Assembly: GCA_963210315.1 (NCBI GenBank)
Contig: OY723276.1
Coordinates: 558,001-622,000 of the forward strand
Direction of reading: 5' to 3'
Length of the DNA: 64,000 nucleotides
Source of the DNA: Rhynchopus euleeides
Lineage: Eukaryota; Euglenozoa; Diplonemea; Diplonemida; Diplonemidae
The notes beneath the pieces were generated by a model that did no database searches, had not been told where the DNA came from, and worked only from the letters and a program-made list of their open reading frames with translations. The position numbers were made by a program, and so were the translations under genes. Shown piece after piece: positions 10,997 through 23,522 of this stretch. Numbering within the stretch: position 1 is the stretch's first letter; every line of letters begins with the position of its first letter.

Positions 10997-12358
10997 TGTC
11001 TCGTCTTCGGCACAGGGCCGGGGGCAGGATGCGACCTCGCGGTACGGAAGGTGGGAAGGGTGGGGAGGGTAGTGGGGTGGGTCACAGCGAATCCCAAACC
11101 TGAAGGGGATGAGGCGTGATGAGGTGGGTGTGGGTGTGTACAGTGGAGGCCACAACAAGAGCAAGTGCTCGGTGTGTGTCTGCACTCAGAGAAAAATATT
11201 CACATGCGTATGCCGCAGGGGGAGGTGATGTGGAGATCGGGGGCAGTCCCCCATCTCCTTCACTGCTGGAAAACTGTAGGGATCGTCCCGCGACCCGAGC
11301 ACAAACTCCAAACAATATGAGGCGTTGTTCGTCGCCACACAGCAGGGCGTGTGGAGGGGGGAGGAAGGGGAGGGGGGGGGGGTGAGCGACGACAACTCAG
11401 CGGTACAGCCCCCTGTCTGTCTGTCTGTTGCCCCGACCATAAAAAACAAATCGTCAGTCTTTTGACCTGCGACGCGCGCGAGAGTTCCACACCCCCCCCA
11501 CCCCCCCCCCCCCCCACAACCCGCCATTTTTTTCGATTTCCCGACACCCAACACAGCCCCCCGGATCACCCGGGCTTTTCTGAACCCAGCACCGTGGCAC
11601 CCTGTGGCACCAAGGGAGGGTCGGAGAGAGCAGGAAGAGGCGTTGCATATATTGCCTGCACCGCCACACACATACACCTACACATGCACACCAGGAGATG
11701 AGCGTTATCCGTGCAGCGGATTGCCCATTCGAAATTTGCGGTCAACAGACACACAGTTTTGCTCTCTCTCTGTCTCAAGCGGGGAGGGGGAGGTAGGGAG
11801 TGGGACGACAGAGGTCCTGATGAAAACGCACAGGGTCAGCCACACTCAAAACGTGGTCACCACAGCACACACTCTCACTCATTACACTCACGCAACACGC
11901 GCACACACGCACGCCTTCGCGAGACCCTGGTTTGGGTGGGTTGCTTTCCGATTTTGCCCCCCCCCCCCCCCACCCCCCCACACCCACCCACCCACCCCTT
12001 CTGCCTTTCCTTCCCTGTGCTGATCGGAGCCCAGGATGGACCATTTGCGTCGTCCGGACGTCGGGGGTGGTCACCCCCCCCCCCTACCCCACACACCCCA
12101 CCTCGAAAGGGGGCATTGAGACCATTGCATCTGCAAGCGGCAAACATCCGTTGGGGGAGGGGGGCGGGGGGGGAAGGTGTTCTCGCCAAAACACCTAAAA
12201 CACCCCCCCCTCTCCCCTTCCAATTTGCCTTCCCCCATGCCACGGGCCTCGCATTTGTTTTTTTTGTGAACGGTTTGATCGGTTTTGGACGGGTTCTTTT
12301 GAAAACTCCGTGGGAGGGGCGGGGGAGTGGGGGGGGAGTGGGTAGTGAAATAGAAGTA
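10997..12358. other. Intergenic 5' of the PLAC8 gene
   Basis: Contains G/C homopolymers (11373-11384, 11492-11514, 11960-11976, 12077-12085) and CA/CACACG microsatellite DNA. A LINE-tail-like fragment lies at about 11817-11875 (CTCAAAACGTGGTCACCAC then CA-rich). No gene was recognised. Confidence 0.5.
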
Positions 12359-12540
12359 GAAGGGAGCACAAGAATGATCACCCTTCACTCGTCTTCACGG
12401 GTCTTCGCTACGGGGTGACCGTCAGTGCATTTTAGTGAATTTCCTGTTGAATTAGCTGAAAACTGACGGAGATTGACGGAGGATAACGGCCAGCGAAGAC
12501 CCCCAGAAGGGAGCACAAGAATGATCACCCTTCACTCGTC
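12359..12540. repeat. CTTCGCT-ended ~106 bp element flanked by identical 35 bp direct repeats
   Basis: The core 12399-12504 starts GGGTCTTCGCTACGG and ends CCAGCGAAGACCCC. It is closely similar over its length to 20717-20824. An identical 35 bp sequence beginning GAAGGGAGCACAAGAATGAT occurs at 12359-12393 and 12506-12540, directly bracketing it. Confidence 0.7.
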
Positions 12541-14836
12541 ATGCAGGTTGTGTCTGAAATCCAGTGGTTTTTCCCCGGCCTGTGTTGTTTGGGGGGCGGG
12601 CAGGTTGGAGAGCGTAGAGAGTGGGGGTGGGGGAGTTGGTGTGGGCTGTTGGAAGCCGAAGGGTTTAAAAAAAAAGGGCGCTGGGTGGGGATTTTAATGT
12701 CATCTGCCATTTTCTTGTTGTTCATATACTGTTTCCACCCCTCCCCCCCCCCCCACCTCCTCCCCTGACAAGGTGCTGCACCGCCACACGCATGCATGTG
12801 GTATTTTTTTTAACTCATTAGCAAAGCCTCCTCATCCTCCCACACCTCTCCACCCCCCACCCCCATTCCAACACTAACGCAAATCGCCAGGGTCATAAGG
12901 GAGAACGGGAGATCAAACACCCGTAGGATTTCTTCGAACGATGAACACCCCTTCTCCACTCCTCACCCTCCCCAACACAAGTCGGACGCAGATGGGCACT
13001 TCGGGAGGTTTTCTAGATTTGGAGGAAGAGAGGGAGGGGGGGGGGGGGGGAGAGTGTGTGCGGTGGGAGTAGCAGTAGAGCAACGAAAACCGCCAACAGG
13101 GATCGGCACAACGCTGCGGCGGAGGGTAGGAAGGCGGTGGTGGGGTGGGCCGTGCAGAGAGTTGTTTATCCCCCCCCCCCCCCACCTCCCCCCCCCCTTC
13201 ACTCTGTAATCACTCTGCGGGGAATCGGGCCTAGGAATAGGGGGGGGGGGGGGCGGGGCGGGGTGTGGGGTGGTGGATATTGTTGGTTTTTTTGGTCGAA
13301 ACAACCGCTCAGCCGCTTGAAGGTTTGGTGCCCTCTCATGGGGTGACGGGGGAGTAGACAGGGGGGGGGGGGGGTGGGGACTGGAGGCGAGGGGTTTGGC
13401 GCCGGCGGCATGGGGTTTTGCAGGGTTTGCACAGAAAGAGAAGGGGTTTTTCCCCCATTTTGCGCCCCTAAAAAAGAAACTGTGCCGTAGCACCGCCACC
13501 ACCACCTTTTCCCCCCCAGACACCCGATTCTGAACGTTTGAACGTTTTGCAACCCATGGCACATTGCAGCGGGGCTAGGGAGGGAAGCGAGGGAAGTGAG
13601 AGGGGAATGGGCATCATGGGCACATCTTTGATTTGAACGATTTAAACGATTTTTGAGCGAGAAACGTCACTGGGAAGGGGGGGTGGTGGGGGGTGGGGAG
13701 GGTGGGGATGTGTGTTGCAGGAGTGGCGTGGAATTTGCCATAATTCTGAAGTAGGTTTTTTTGCTGGGTTTCCCTCCAACAGAGCGACACCGACAACTGT
13801 ATTTTCAAAGAAACTCTGCCTGTTTGTCTGTGTGTGTGCATCCAGAGATCTGCTCTTCTGACAAGGAGTGTGCTGAAAGAATCGGTGGCGGCTGAGCCAT
13901 GATGATGTTGCTTGCCTAGAAAGCGCCATGCCTCACACCTACACATAGATTTGCAGTGTGGAAAACACCAATCACATCCCCTGATCTTGACGCGCCTACA
14001 CTCCAACACGTCAACACACAGACGCAGACTCCGGCGCGCACTCCCTCATACGAGCACCGAAAGTATTTTTTTCTTAGTGCGACCTGTGTTGTCAGTTTTT
14101 GTTTTGTTTAGTTTTGTTTGCTTTGTTGTGAGTAATCCGAAGCAAAAAAAATCTCACCTACAACACAGCCACAATAAACAGTCTCCTTGTCGCAATTTGA
14201 CAGACTGGAACCACCAAAAACAGGCGGTAACGCAAAGAAGGCCACGGGAGTGTGATGGAATGAGATGATTTACAACTAGACCCCCCCCCCCCTCCCCTCT
14301 CCACCTCCGTCCCTCATGCAGGCAGGCAGGCACCCCTCATGCCAAAGGGGGGGGGAACGTTTAAATTTCGTTCAACTGAACTGATCGCCGCCCCCCCTTT
14401 GATTTTGTTCGTTCGGTATTCTTCATCTGCTGGAGTGGGGTGGAGAAGGGGTGGGGGGTCTGCAAGAATGGGCGAGATCAGGCATGTAGCTTGGGGGGTC
14501 CAGCTGGTCTCGAGACCAGCAGTTGCCTATGTTGCTGGTCTGGGGCAGGTGTGTTTTTAATCCCCGGTCTTCCCAGCCAAAAATCCCCGATTCATCCCCG
14601 CTTTTTTCCAGCAAAAAATGGTACCCAATTTCCCTCCTCCCCAGTGTGGGGCCCTTGGTCTTGTACCAAATGGGTTCCTTCCACGGTTCCTCCCGCTCGC
14701 GCCATCCTCGGGTGCTGGAGGAAACCCCCAAAAAAACGGCTTTCGGGACCGTTATTCCGACGATACCCCCCGATATGTCAGCTGAAACAGCCCAAGGACT
14801 TGCTGCGGTTACTAGCCGGGCACACATTACATGGTC
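12541..14836. other. Intergenic, no gene recognised
   Basis: G/C homopolymers occur at 12742-12752, 13037-13050, 13171-13193, 13242-13252 and 13360-13373. Frames of 90-200 codons on the minus strand here are Pro/Ser low-complexity translations of these tracts. 14,000-14,330 is AT-richer. No gene is supported. Confidence 0.5.
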
Positions 14837-15072
14837 CACAGGGGGGTCTGGGGGGCAGAGCCCCGCAGCCGCCGGAGGCCACGGTAGTGAACATCTGTTC
14901 AGTGTGGGCGTACAGATTCTGTGTGAGTTGGCTGCGTCCTCCTGAGGCTACCGGAGCTGTTGGATTCCTGACCTGATGGGAATCGAAGGACTTGGGTACG
15001 AGATATCCGCCACAGGGGGGTCTGGGGGGCGGAGCCCCCCAGCCGCCGGAGGCCACGGTAGTGAACGTCTGG
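14837..15072 (+). repeat. Composite repeat: two 60 bp hairpin repeats and a ~110 bp spacer
   Basis: Hairpin copies lie at 14837-14900 and 15011-15072. Each holds a GGGGGGC(A/G)GAGCCCC-type hairpin followed by the conserved CCGCCGGAGGCCACGGTAGT. The spacer (GTGGGCGTACAGATTCTGTG ... GGTACGAGA) recurs in the composite copies at 22141 and 23523. Confidence 0.75.
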
Positions 15073-15522
15073 CTCTTGGCTGGAAAAAAAGCCAGATTTT
15101 GGCTGGAAAAAAACCGGTTTTTTGCTGGAAAAAAAACCTGGTTTTGGCTGGAAAAAAACCGGAAAAAGGACGGATGCCAAAAAGACTCATCCTCATCCCT
15201 TTGTTTGTGCGCACTATGCAATATATCTGTTCATGGAATTATGTATGTTGCACTGCACGCTGCCAACAGCCTATTGTTTACTGTCACAAGCAAGATTGTT
15301 TGTGTAAGAAATACACCTGGTCTGGGGGAAAAAAAAAAGTATAAATCCGGGAAACCCCAGAATTTTTTTTGGTGGGGGAGCTTTCCCTCACACCAGGCCG
15401 AAGATGTACCCTGCAGCAGGCCCGAACCACGAGGATTTCGGCTCCCGATGACTGCTTCCCGCGCAGGACTGGGTTCCGACCTGATGTCGGAGAGATCCAC
15501 GCCGTGTCCAGCCCGGAAGGAA
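15073..15522. other. Spacer with (T)GGCTGGAAAAAAA repeats
   Basis: 15073-15170 holds several imperfect copies of GCTGGAAAAAAACCGG. The rest is anonymous. Confidence 0.5.
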
Positions 15523-15583
15523 CAGATGTTCACTACCGTGGCCTCCGGCGGCTGGGGGGCTCCGCCCCCCAGACCCCCCTGTG
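15523..15583 (-). repeat. 60 bp hairpin repeat, single copy
   Basis: Reverse-oriented copy of the dispersed hairpin repeat (starts CAGATGTTCACTACCGTGGC, with the GGGGGGCTCCGCCCCCC hairpin). The spacer unit is not attached. Confidence 0.75.
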
Positions 15584-15609
15584 GCTTGTGCTTGTCAATA
15601 TGCGACTGT

Positions 15610-15704
15610 GGGGTTCTTCGCTACCGCCAAGTTTTCGTCAAAGTTCGGCGATTTCTCCCTATGCATACACATAGGAAATCGTTTCGGCACCGTAGCGAAG
15701 ACCC
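15610..15704. repeat. CTTCGCTAC/GTAGCGAAG ~95 bp element
   Basis: Terminal inverted repeat GGGTTCTTCGCTAC ... CCGTAGCGAAGACCC, with a central palindrome around CCTATGCATACACATAGG. Same end motif as the 12399 and 20717 elements, different interior. Confidence 0.6.
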
Positions 15705-17268
15705 ACGGTGGCGCTGTCTACTCCGTGCCTCCGGACGCGCCCCGGAGAACCCGGTGTTCGGTCAGGACGGGATTTTGGGGGAAGCGCCGGAAAATACCCC
15801 AGACCAGCAGAACCAGCAAAAATCTGAAAATCCAATTTCAAGCTACGTGCCTGGGCGAGATACATCGTGCAAAAAAAAAAACAGCTTGTGGCAATCCGAC
15901 ACTTTACCTCCCCCAACCACCGCTCTCCCGAGATGTCACAAGGCCAGGCCATTACCGGTTTCACCCCCACCCCCTCAACTCCTGACATCCCACCTCACTC
16001 TGGAACCCGGGGGATGTATGTAAAGATGGTAGAAAGCGGGACCAGGGGTGGCAGCGGCAGTGGTGATGGTGAAGCTATTGTTGTTGGCATCGATGTTGAC
16101 CAATCGAGAGGCCGGGTCGCGTGCGGGACTCTACTATTTTCTTCTGGTTTCGGCAGACAGAAAAAAAACTGCTGTGTGCAGACCCTCTTTGCGCAGGCTG
16201 TTGCATTGCCCGTTTGAGTGTGTGAGATGTGCTTGATTTGCCTTCACTCAACATCTTTGGATCGGGTGCGCCTTCTCAGCACACCCACAGGATCTGATGA
16301 GATTTACTGCGCACCCATATTCTCGCTGATGGTTTGGTGACATTTCTTTTTTGATACGATGTCCTTTTGAGTTGGCAAATCAAATGCGAAAAAAAACACA
16401 GATGTTGCGAGGATTGTCACGTCTGCCTACTTGCCATTTTGGCTTTTCCCAAATGGCCTGAAGGCGATTGTTCTTTCGATGGGCACCGCAAGTGTGCAAC
16501 CAAGCTTTTTATTTTGAACATGGGGCTCTCGCTCAAAACTGCAGAAAAAGTGGCCTGTCTGAACAAAAATATCGGTTTCATACTGCCACAGTTCGACACT
16601 GAGTCAAATTACCCCCGTTATCGCATGTTGTTTTCGCATTTTGTGATGTGCCGACGACCACCCAATCCAGCAAAGAGAGGAGCAGGGGAAATTTTCCCAG
16701 AGATTTTACAGAGAGCGCTCTTCGTTAGACGCCATCTGACCAAACCACAGCAAACACCCTTTGGCAGAATTCGCCTCGTTGATCATACCCCCGCTCGTCT
16801 TTCGTATCGGTATTGTTCTGTTCTTGACAAAAAAAACCGTGTTATATCTGATGGCCAGCAACACGACACCGCCACACATTTTGATTTGAACGTATTTTCT
16901 TGCCGTGATACTTTTTTTTTGCGGCAGCCCCTTCCCCCTGACATGCCCGTTTCTTGGGCTGACCCCCCCCCCCCCTCAGGCACAGTCACACTCACACTCA
17001 GAACCCACGCAGAGCCCGACCCGCTCTGCAAGTGGCGGACATCCACACTTCTCACTATACTGGTGTGGCCCCAGCGGAAGGGGCGTTGCCATGAATCGGT
17101 TGGTTTTTGGCAAAATATAATGCGTTTTCATGGGAAGTGGTGGGGGGATGGTCCCGTCTGACAAGGTAGCGCCAGGCAGGCTCCAGGGGTGGGGAGATGA
17201 AGTGTGTTTCGCAGGGAATGGGGTCGTAGAAATGCAGATAAACTCTGAAAAGCAAAGTAAAAATAAGG
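15705..17268. other. Intergenic, one anonymous frame
   Basis: A 264-codon plus-strand frame (16367-17161, first codon TTG) crosses an AT-richer stretch and contains a His/Cys cluster (CEKKHRCCEDCHVC). It lacks an early ATG, a recognisable domain or coding-like GC, so it is not called as a gene. Confidence 0.4.
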
Positions 17269-17586
17269 TACCGTATACGTAAATATTATGGAACGTAAAT
17301 ATTATGGAACGGGCCCATTTTTGGCCGGTCCGTTCCATAATATTTACGTTCCAAAATATTTACAGGGCCAGTTGGGCCACTCGGTGGTGAGGACGGCTTG
17401 CGTCAGGAATCGCGCGAAAAGTGCACGAGTAGGTCTCGTCAGGGACTCTGTACGCCGTCCGATCACCTGGTCCAAGTCCCCGAGTCGCAGAAAGCCCTGT
17501 AAATATTATGGAACGAAAAAAATCTGGAACGCCAACCCACCAGCGTTCCATAATATTTACGTTCCAAAATATTTACGTATACGGTA
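17269..17586. mobile_element. TIR element (MITE-like), copy 1
   Basis: Ends are TACCGTATACGTAAATATT and its complement, consistent with a TA duplication. The left arm has two 16 bp CGTAAATATTATGGAA units and the right arm has their complements. The interior between two CAGGGC(C/T)-like inner repeats is unique (17363-17498) and has no coding capacity. A nearly identical interior occurs in the copy at 28245. Confidence 0.8.
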
Positions 17587-20500
17587 CATATCCGGGCACA
17601 CCTCCCACTCCCCCCACTCAAACTTGCAGGAGCAGAGCCCTATTCATGAGGATGGGGTTGGGGGGGGGGGGGGGGGGGGGGGGTGGAGGGGGAACAGGGT
17701 GGTGACAGAGAGAGAGATGGAGAGCGTGAGAGAGACAAAAAAACGAAAACATAAAGAGAGGGCTGCCGATGCAGCGAAGGGGGGTGGGTCCCTCACCCAC
17801 CCTCATCCTCTGCCCTCACAGGCCACCCTGGGTGCCAGGAGACACAGTATGTGACTTTGGAAGCCCACATAGCATCTGCACACGGCACACGGCGTCAGAA
17901 AGGGCAGGTGGTGTGTATTGTGTTTTTGGGAGAATACTGCCCAGGCCTGAACCAAAGAAGGGGGTACCGACCTCAAGGGGGCAGAATCCGACCTGTTCTT
18001 TGTGATTCCCTGTTGTTTTGAAGTTTGTCTCCTTCCAACATCAACATAACTGCACACCCCACGCATGTTAGCCTTTTTGATCAGTGCAGGCCGCACCGAG
18101 CGAAATCTGATGCCTCGCGCGCAGGAACCACATAAACCGGCCCCCACCAACTGGCACACCACCCAATGGGTCTAGTCCGGTCAGGAATCCAGCCAGCCTT
18201 TCGCGATTGCGGTCTCCCACAGACAAGGATCAGTCTTTCGTGACTCTCTTGTGATTTCGCATTCGGACCATCTCTAGGAGACGGGGCCTTCCCTAGGATG
18301 GATGTGGAGAGATATGAGATACCATGACGAAATGAAATGCAGCGAGTTGCATCACGGGGCCCTAAGCGGGGCAAAAAAAAACAATGGCCAGATGCGGCGG
18401 TGGGGAAGGTGGAAGAGGTGGTGGATGTGATTTGCCATTTGATATCACGTTCCCATTTGCTCTTGACTGCCCCTTCCCATCTGGGAAGGGGGGTCGAGAT
18501 TCCCGGGATGCCACCCTGGAGGAGAGACAGCGATCTGAAGAAGCCTTGCATTAAAGAATCACGTTAAAACCAACACGAATACCCAAAGCTGTAAGGGTAT
18601 GGGGGGGGAGGGGGTGTCGAAATATCGGAATTTCAGGATTTTTTTCCGGAAAGTCTCCGCCCCCACCCCCACTCCCTCCCTCGGAGGTTGCAACGGCGAA
18701 ACCAAGGTGGCGCCGCAAACCCCATCGATAGTCACCTGCCCGGATGGCATGTGTTATACCGACAAGACCAAGTGCCCGCATCTCCGCCCACCCTCAGTTA
18801 AGGTGTGGCGACGTATAGTGGCGTATCACCGCAGAGTGCCGGTGTCTGGTTTGGGTGTGCGTTGGCATTGCCGCGCATCGCTTGCATGCAGTGGCGTGAA
18901 ATAATACGGTGTGAAAATGTGTACGGGTTGCCTTGAGCGGCGCATCCCGACGTTGTTATCGGACCAAACGGAAGGAAACAGATTACTCAACATAAAAGTA
19001 ATACGATCATCCAGCTTCACAGCTCCGCATGTGACCCTGGCTGCACTTAGCGTGGTGTGCTTTCGCACGTCGCCAGTAAAAAAAAATATCTGTGCCCCCG
19101 CTGGATCGTGGTATTGTGTTGTTGGAACACAGACCCCACTGTTTGTGCACACCGCTTCCCAGGTGATGAAGTGGTGTGAAGTGGGGGGGTGTCACAAGAT
19201 CCGGCGAACGGCACATAAAGTTCCTCCACGCCCCCCCGTTAGGCTCCGCTGAACTACTCAAAAGAATTAGCCACAAAAAAAATGTCGGAAAAAACAATGA
19301 CAAAATATGACAAACTCGCTGACTGGGGATTTTGACCGATCCTGTCACAAGATTCAAATGAGTTCGCCACTTTTCGCCGATAGCTCCTCCTCTTTGGTCC
19401 GGTTGCGAGTTGTGCTCTCAACAACTTGACTCAAGATGCCAACCAGAACTCATATTTGGTTTGAATTATTGTTGGTGGTGTGTAGCCCCAGCCCCTTCAG
19501 GGCTGTAAGATCCACTGCGTTTGTGTGATTTATTTGTTTCTTGAATCCCTGTTGGGTTGTGTGGCTACAGCTCGAAGAGAGCTGCCAGCTGCACTGTTGT
19601 TTGTTTGTTTGTTTGTTTGTTTGAACATTCTGAGCGTGTTTTCGCCATGTTCCAGGCAGTTCGGGTACATTTGTGTGTGTGCCGGCAACCACAAAGCGAG
19701 GAAAAATCCAGCACGATCACGGCAGCTGACATGTCCCACTGCTCGCTACAGGCAATACCACCTCATCGGGGTTTTTTCGTTCAAAAAATTCAATGAGCAA
19801 AACCAGCCAGACATATCCAAATGGCTGCGACATCACACAGTCACTCTTTTGTCTGTTGTGTTGGCTTTGCCCCATGTTCTTCGTTCTCACAAAATGTGGG
19901 GTGAATTGTGATTTGCTGAGAGAAAAAGAGATAAAAACGACAACTGCAAAGCATGCTCAAAAAAAGGGAACGCTATAAACGAGGGTGTGAAATTAGACGA
20001 TGGCGAATGCAGCATGTGGAAGAAGGTTTCCTGTTTTGAAAGGGGGAACGGACGCTTGTTACCCAACACTTTGAAAAATTCTGAAAGTTTTTGTCCAGTT
20101 GAAGCTCCCAGCACTACGAGACGGGATCAATGGTTCTTCAGCCGCCTTTTCAATGGGGACACAACATTCCCTCCAAGGTATTGTTGTGTTTTGTGCATTC
20201 GAGAAGAATATTTGCTTCAAAACAACGTGGGTAGGGGAAGCGGTACCAGGTGTTGGATCCTGACCTATCATCAGATGCACTCGGTGTCTCCTGATAAAGA
20301 AAATACATCAGAACCGCGCCCGTGTCGAGGCATCCATCGCGCGAAATCGAAACCAGCCGCAACACAGCAGTTCTTCCAGGAGTGACTGCTGCCAGCTTCG
20401 ATTTGGGGGATATAAAACGACACAGCTGTGGCACCCAGGAGCCGAAAATGCAAGAAACCAATTCAGCAAACCATGGTGTGAACAATATTGGAAGCGTGAG

Positions 20501-20716
20501 GATGCGGTGATACAACAGGCCACATGCACAGGCCTTTGGTCCAAAATTAAAATTGGAGGAGTGCAGAGGCGCCGCCGACACCCATGAGTTCGTTCGATAT
20601 GAAAATATGCCAAGTTTTCTTTTCCGAACTACTCAATGACCCCCCTACTCAATGACCCCCCCCCCCTCCACCCTCCCTCTCTGGTTGAGGGTCAGTCAAC
20701 ATTTCTCGGATCCTTA
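17587..20716. other. Intergenic, no gene recognised
   Basis: Contains a G run of about 24 (17660-17683), a (TTTG)n tract (19601-19622) and AT-richer DNA from 18,900 onward. A short plus-strand stretch (about 18684-18800) reads as cysteine-rich peptide (TCPDGMCYTDKTKCPHLRPP) and might be an isolated exon, but no joined model was found. Confidence 0.45.
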
Positions 20717-20824
20717 GGGGGTCTTCGCTCCGGAGTGACCGTCAGTGCATTTTGGTGAATTCCCTGTTGAATTGGCTGAAAACTGACGGAGATTGACGGA
20801 GAATAACGACCAGCGAAGACCCCC
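20717..20824. repeat. CTTCGCT-ended 108 bp MITE, TTA flanked
   Basis: Starts GGGGGTCTTCGCTCCGG and ends CCAGCGAAGACCCCC, flanked by TTA on both sides (20714-20716, 20825-20827). The interior (TGACCGTCAGTGCATTTTGG ...) matches the 12399 copy almost base for base. A 3 bp TTA duplication is typical of PIF/Harbinger-type MITEs. Confidence 0.75.
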
Positions 20825-21800
20825 TTAAAGTGTGAATATACTCGTGAAAAGACAATTCACACTATCTCGCTGCATATTCACCACACACAAGATGCGGCTC
20901 TGCATTGCAGCATCGTAACATACCAGCCTGCCTGCCCCTGCGTTACATATTCTCCTTGATTGTATCGGATACTACAATACCCTACCTCGGGTTGTAGGGC
21001 AAACGATAACAAAAAGAGCGTTTGATCAGTGCAGACAATATATCCCTATTGGCGGGAATGGGGCCAATGAAAACAACGGGTCAATATCAAACAAAACAGG
21101 GGAGGGGGGAGGGGGGCATTGTTGGAATGCAAGCGTTCGGCTGGAAGTCAGACAAACAGCACAAAGATAGATCATTGAAGAAGGGAGATGGAGCGGGGCG
21201 TGGGCGGAGGTATGGAGAGTGTGGGGGGAGTGAAGGAAGGGTGCCTACAAAAAAATTAGAATTAGAAACTAAGAAAGTGGGGGCGACAAATACAACAACC
21301 TCGATCAGTAGATTTACAGAAGGGCTGCCCCGTATATTTTTTTTCATTTTGTATTGCAGCGTTTTTTCAGCTGACTAGATAATTTAGGAAAGTGGAATGC
21401 ACAGCCAACTAGAATAATGTAGATGCCCTCCCCCTCAACAACAAGAGGTGAACACACAGATATGAAACGCGCGTTCTAAAAATTAAAAAAAAACGCCCAG
21501 GATTTTTCGCGCGTGACGGGAGGCACTGGGGAAGGCAACATGCGTGCCACCTGAGCCAGAACCACCGCAGAAAAGGCAAAGAACGAAATAATGCGGTCGG
21601 GAGTGGTTCAGGTACAAAGGCAAGGTACGAAACTGAGGTACATTTTTTAGGACCCCAAAAAATCATCACAAAAGTGCGTATCAGGTGTCACAAGTGGGCC
21701 CCAGACAGTTTCCGGGGGGGTATGGGTCGGATTTTCGGGTCAGATCAGGTATTAGGGCGGTTCTGATGGTATGTTGAAAATTTTGGTTTTCGTACGTTTT
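20825..21800. other. Intergenic, AT-richer, no gene recognised
   Basis: Anonymous sequence with short A and T runs. No gene, repeat or RNA recognised. Confidence 0.5.
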
Positions 21801-22140
21801 TAGGGGGGCTTACAGGCCTGTCGCTAACTTTTCGATTTTGGAGATTTGGTGGGTTGACGCTCCTGTTTTGGGGGGGGATCAGGGGGGAAAACACTAGGGG
21901 TCAATTTTTCTCGCGCGCGCTTCGCGCGCGCTCGTGTTGTTGCCAAATTTTCCCATCGGTGGACCACTAGGTGGGCACGGTGTGAGGCGCTGGGTTCCTT
22001 CCGTGGTTCCTCTCCCGCTCGCGCCGTCGGGTGCCGGAGGAAACCAAAAAATGGCTTTCGGGACCATGATTTCGACGCTGCCCCCTGATATGCCACGGCC
22101 GTCAAAGCGCAAGGACTTGGTTACTAGACGGGCACGCGAG

Positions 22141-22377
22141 ATAGGGGGGCTGGGGGGCAGAGCCCCCCAGCCGCCGGAGGCCACGGTAGTGAACATCTGT
22201 TCATTGTGGGCGTACAGATTCTGTGTGAGTTGGCTGTGTCCCCCTGAGGCGACTGGAGTGGTTGGATTCCCTGACCCGGTGGGAATCGAATGACTTGAGT
22301 ACGAGACACACGCCACAGGGGGGTCTGGGGGGCGGAGCCCCCCAGCCGCCGGAGGCCACGGTAGTGATCATCTGTTC
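22141..22377 (+). repeat. Composite hairpin repeat, second copy
   Basis: Hairpin units at 22141-22202 and 22314-22377 with the same spacer as 14837-15072. The first unit lacks the leading CACAG. Confidence 0.75.
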
Positions 22378-22397
22378 CTGCAAAACCATACTCTCTT

Positions 22398-22665
22398 CGA
22401 CGTCGACCCAGTGAAAGTGGGTTGACGCTTGGTCGACGCTTGGTGAGCGTCGACCCAGTGTAACCGGGTCAACGCTAGGTTAGCGTCGACCCAGTGTAAT
22501 AAATGGGTTGACGCTTGGTCCAGGCTTGAATGGCAACCCAGTTCCACTGGGTCGACGCTCCAAGCCTCGACCAAGCGTCAACCCAGTCCACTGGGTCGAC
22601 GCTGGGTCGACGCTTTTTTATGGGGGGGGAAACCCAAAATCACTGGGTCGACGGTCGACGCTTAG
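22398..22665. repeat. Degenerate palindromic minisatellite (GTCGACCCAGT)
   Basis: At least ten units of GTCGACCCAGT or its complement ACTGGGTCGAC, and of GGGTTGACGCTTGG, in both orientations. The region could fold into many alternative stems. Confidence 0.7.
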
Positions 22666-22697
22666 CGACATGCCTGGGGGGCTTATGACCCCCCCTA

Positions 22698-23522
22698 GGG
22701 GGGGGGGGGGGGGTGGGTCTTCGCCATCAGCAAAACAGTTTTGAAAATAAAATAAGCATTCGAGAAAAATAAAGGGGGTGGGGGGCAGGCCTGGGCGGGG
22801 AACGAGCCCTTTTTCCAGGTTTTTTGGGTCGGGGAACCAGGTTTTTTCTAAGAATTTTTACAAGGGATTTTTTGCTCGCCCCCCCACAGTTTCCAGGCGC
22901 GTGCCCGTCAGGCGGGACTTTTTCTCTGATTTCTCTCCGCGTCATCATGTGACAGCTCTCGAGTGATGCCCAGAGATGCTTGCGGCAGAGAGTGCCCCTC
23001 ATGCGCGTTACAGCTGAAAATGAATGAGGATCATCTGGCACTCGTTCTCATCGGGGGTTGTGCTCCGCAGGGACTCAATACACCTTGGCACTCTCCAGGG
23101 CTGGACATGCCAGCAGCTGGAGGACAGTTACAAAGCTGCCACTCCCCGACGCCACCCACCTGCTGGCCCCTTCAGGTCTGAAAGCTCAAAAGCTCCCGGG
23201 GATTTTTGCAGTGGTGCGCACCATATTCAGCGCAGTAGGGTGATCTCTCCGATTTTCCAAAACTGCTGGTTTACTGGTTTGGGGAACGGTCGTCGGCAGA
23301 CCGTTGAAATGCCCGTGTTAGCAAGGCACACTCACGTTTCAGGTAGCGTGTCGCGTGTCACGCATGTCGCGAACGCGGCAAGTGTACCTCCCAGGTGGGG
23401 AAGCCCGACCTCCTGTCCGATGTCAGTCAGGCTTCGAAGAAGCGCTTCATGGATGCGGCGCTGACCTCCTACGCTGCACTGTACCCAGGGAAGTGAGATA
23501 GATGGACGGGCACACGCTACAT
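22698..23522. other. Intergenic, no gene recognised
   Basis: G run near 22697-22713, then anonymous DNA. Short frames only. Confidence 0.45.

Larger units (their letters stand above)
21801..22697. mobile_element. Probable TA-flanked TIR element carrying hairpin repeats and a GTCGAC minisatellite
   Basis: The left end (TAGGGGGGCTTACAGGCCTGTCGCTAA) and the complement of the right end share TAGGGGGG and GGC(C/A)TGTCGCTAA in inverted order. Inside are the composite hairpin repeat (22141-22377) and a degenerate palindromic minisatellite (22398-22665). No coding frame is convincing. The end match is imperfect, so this call is moderate. Confidence 0.45.

Noticed and set aside
16367..17161. 264-codon plus-strand frame
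   Set aside because: First codon is TTG, no recognised domain, AT-rich local composition in which long frames arise by chance.
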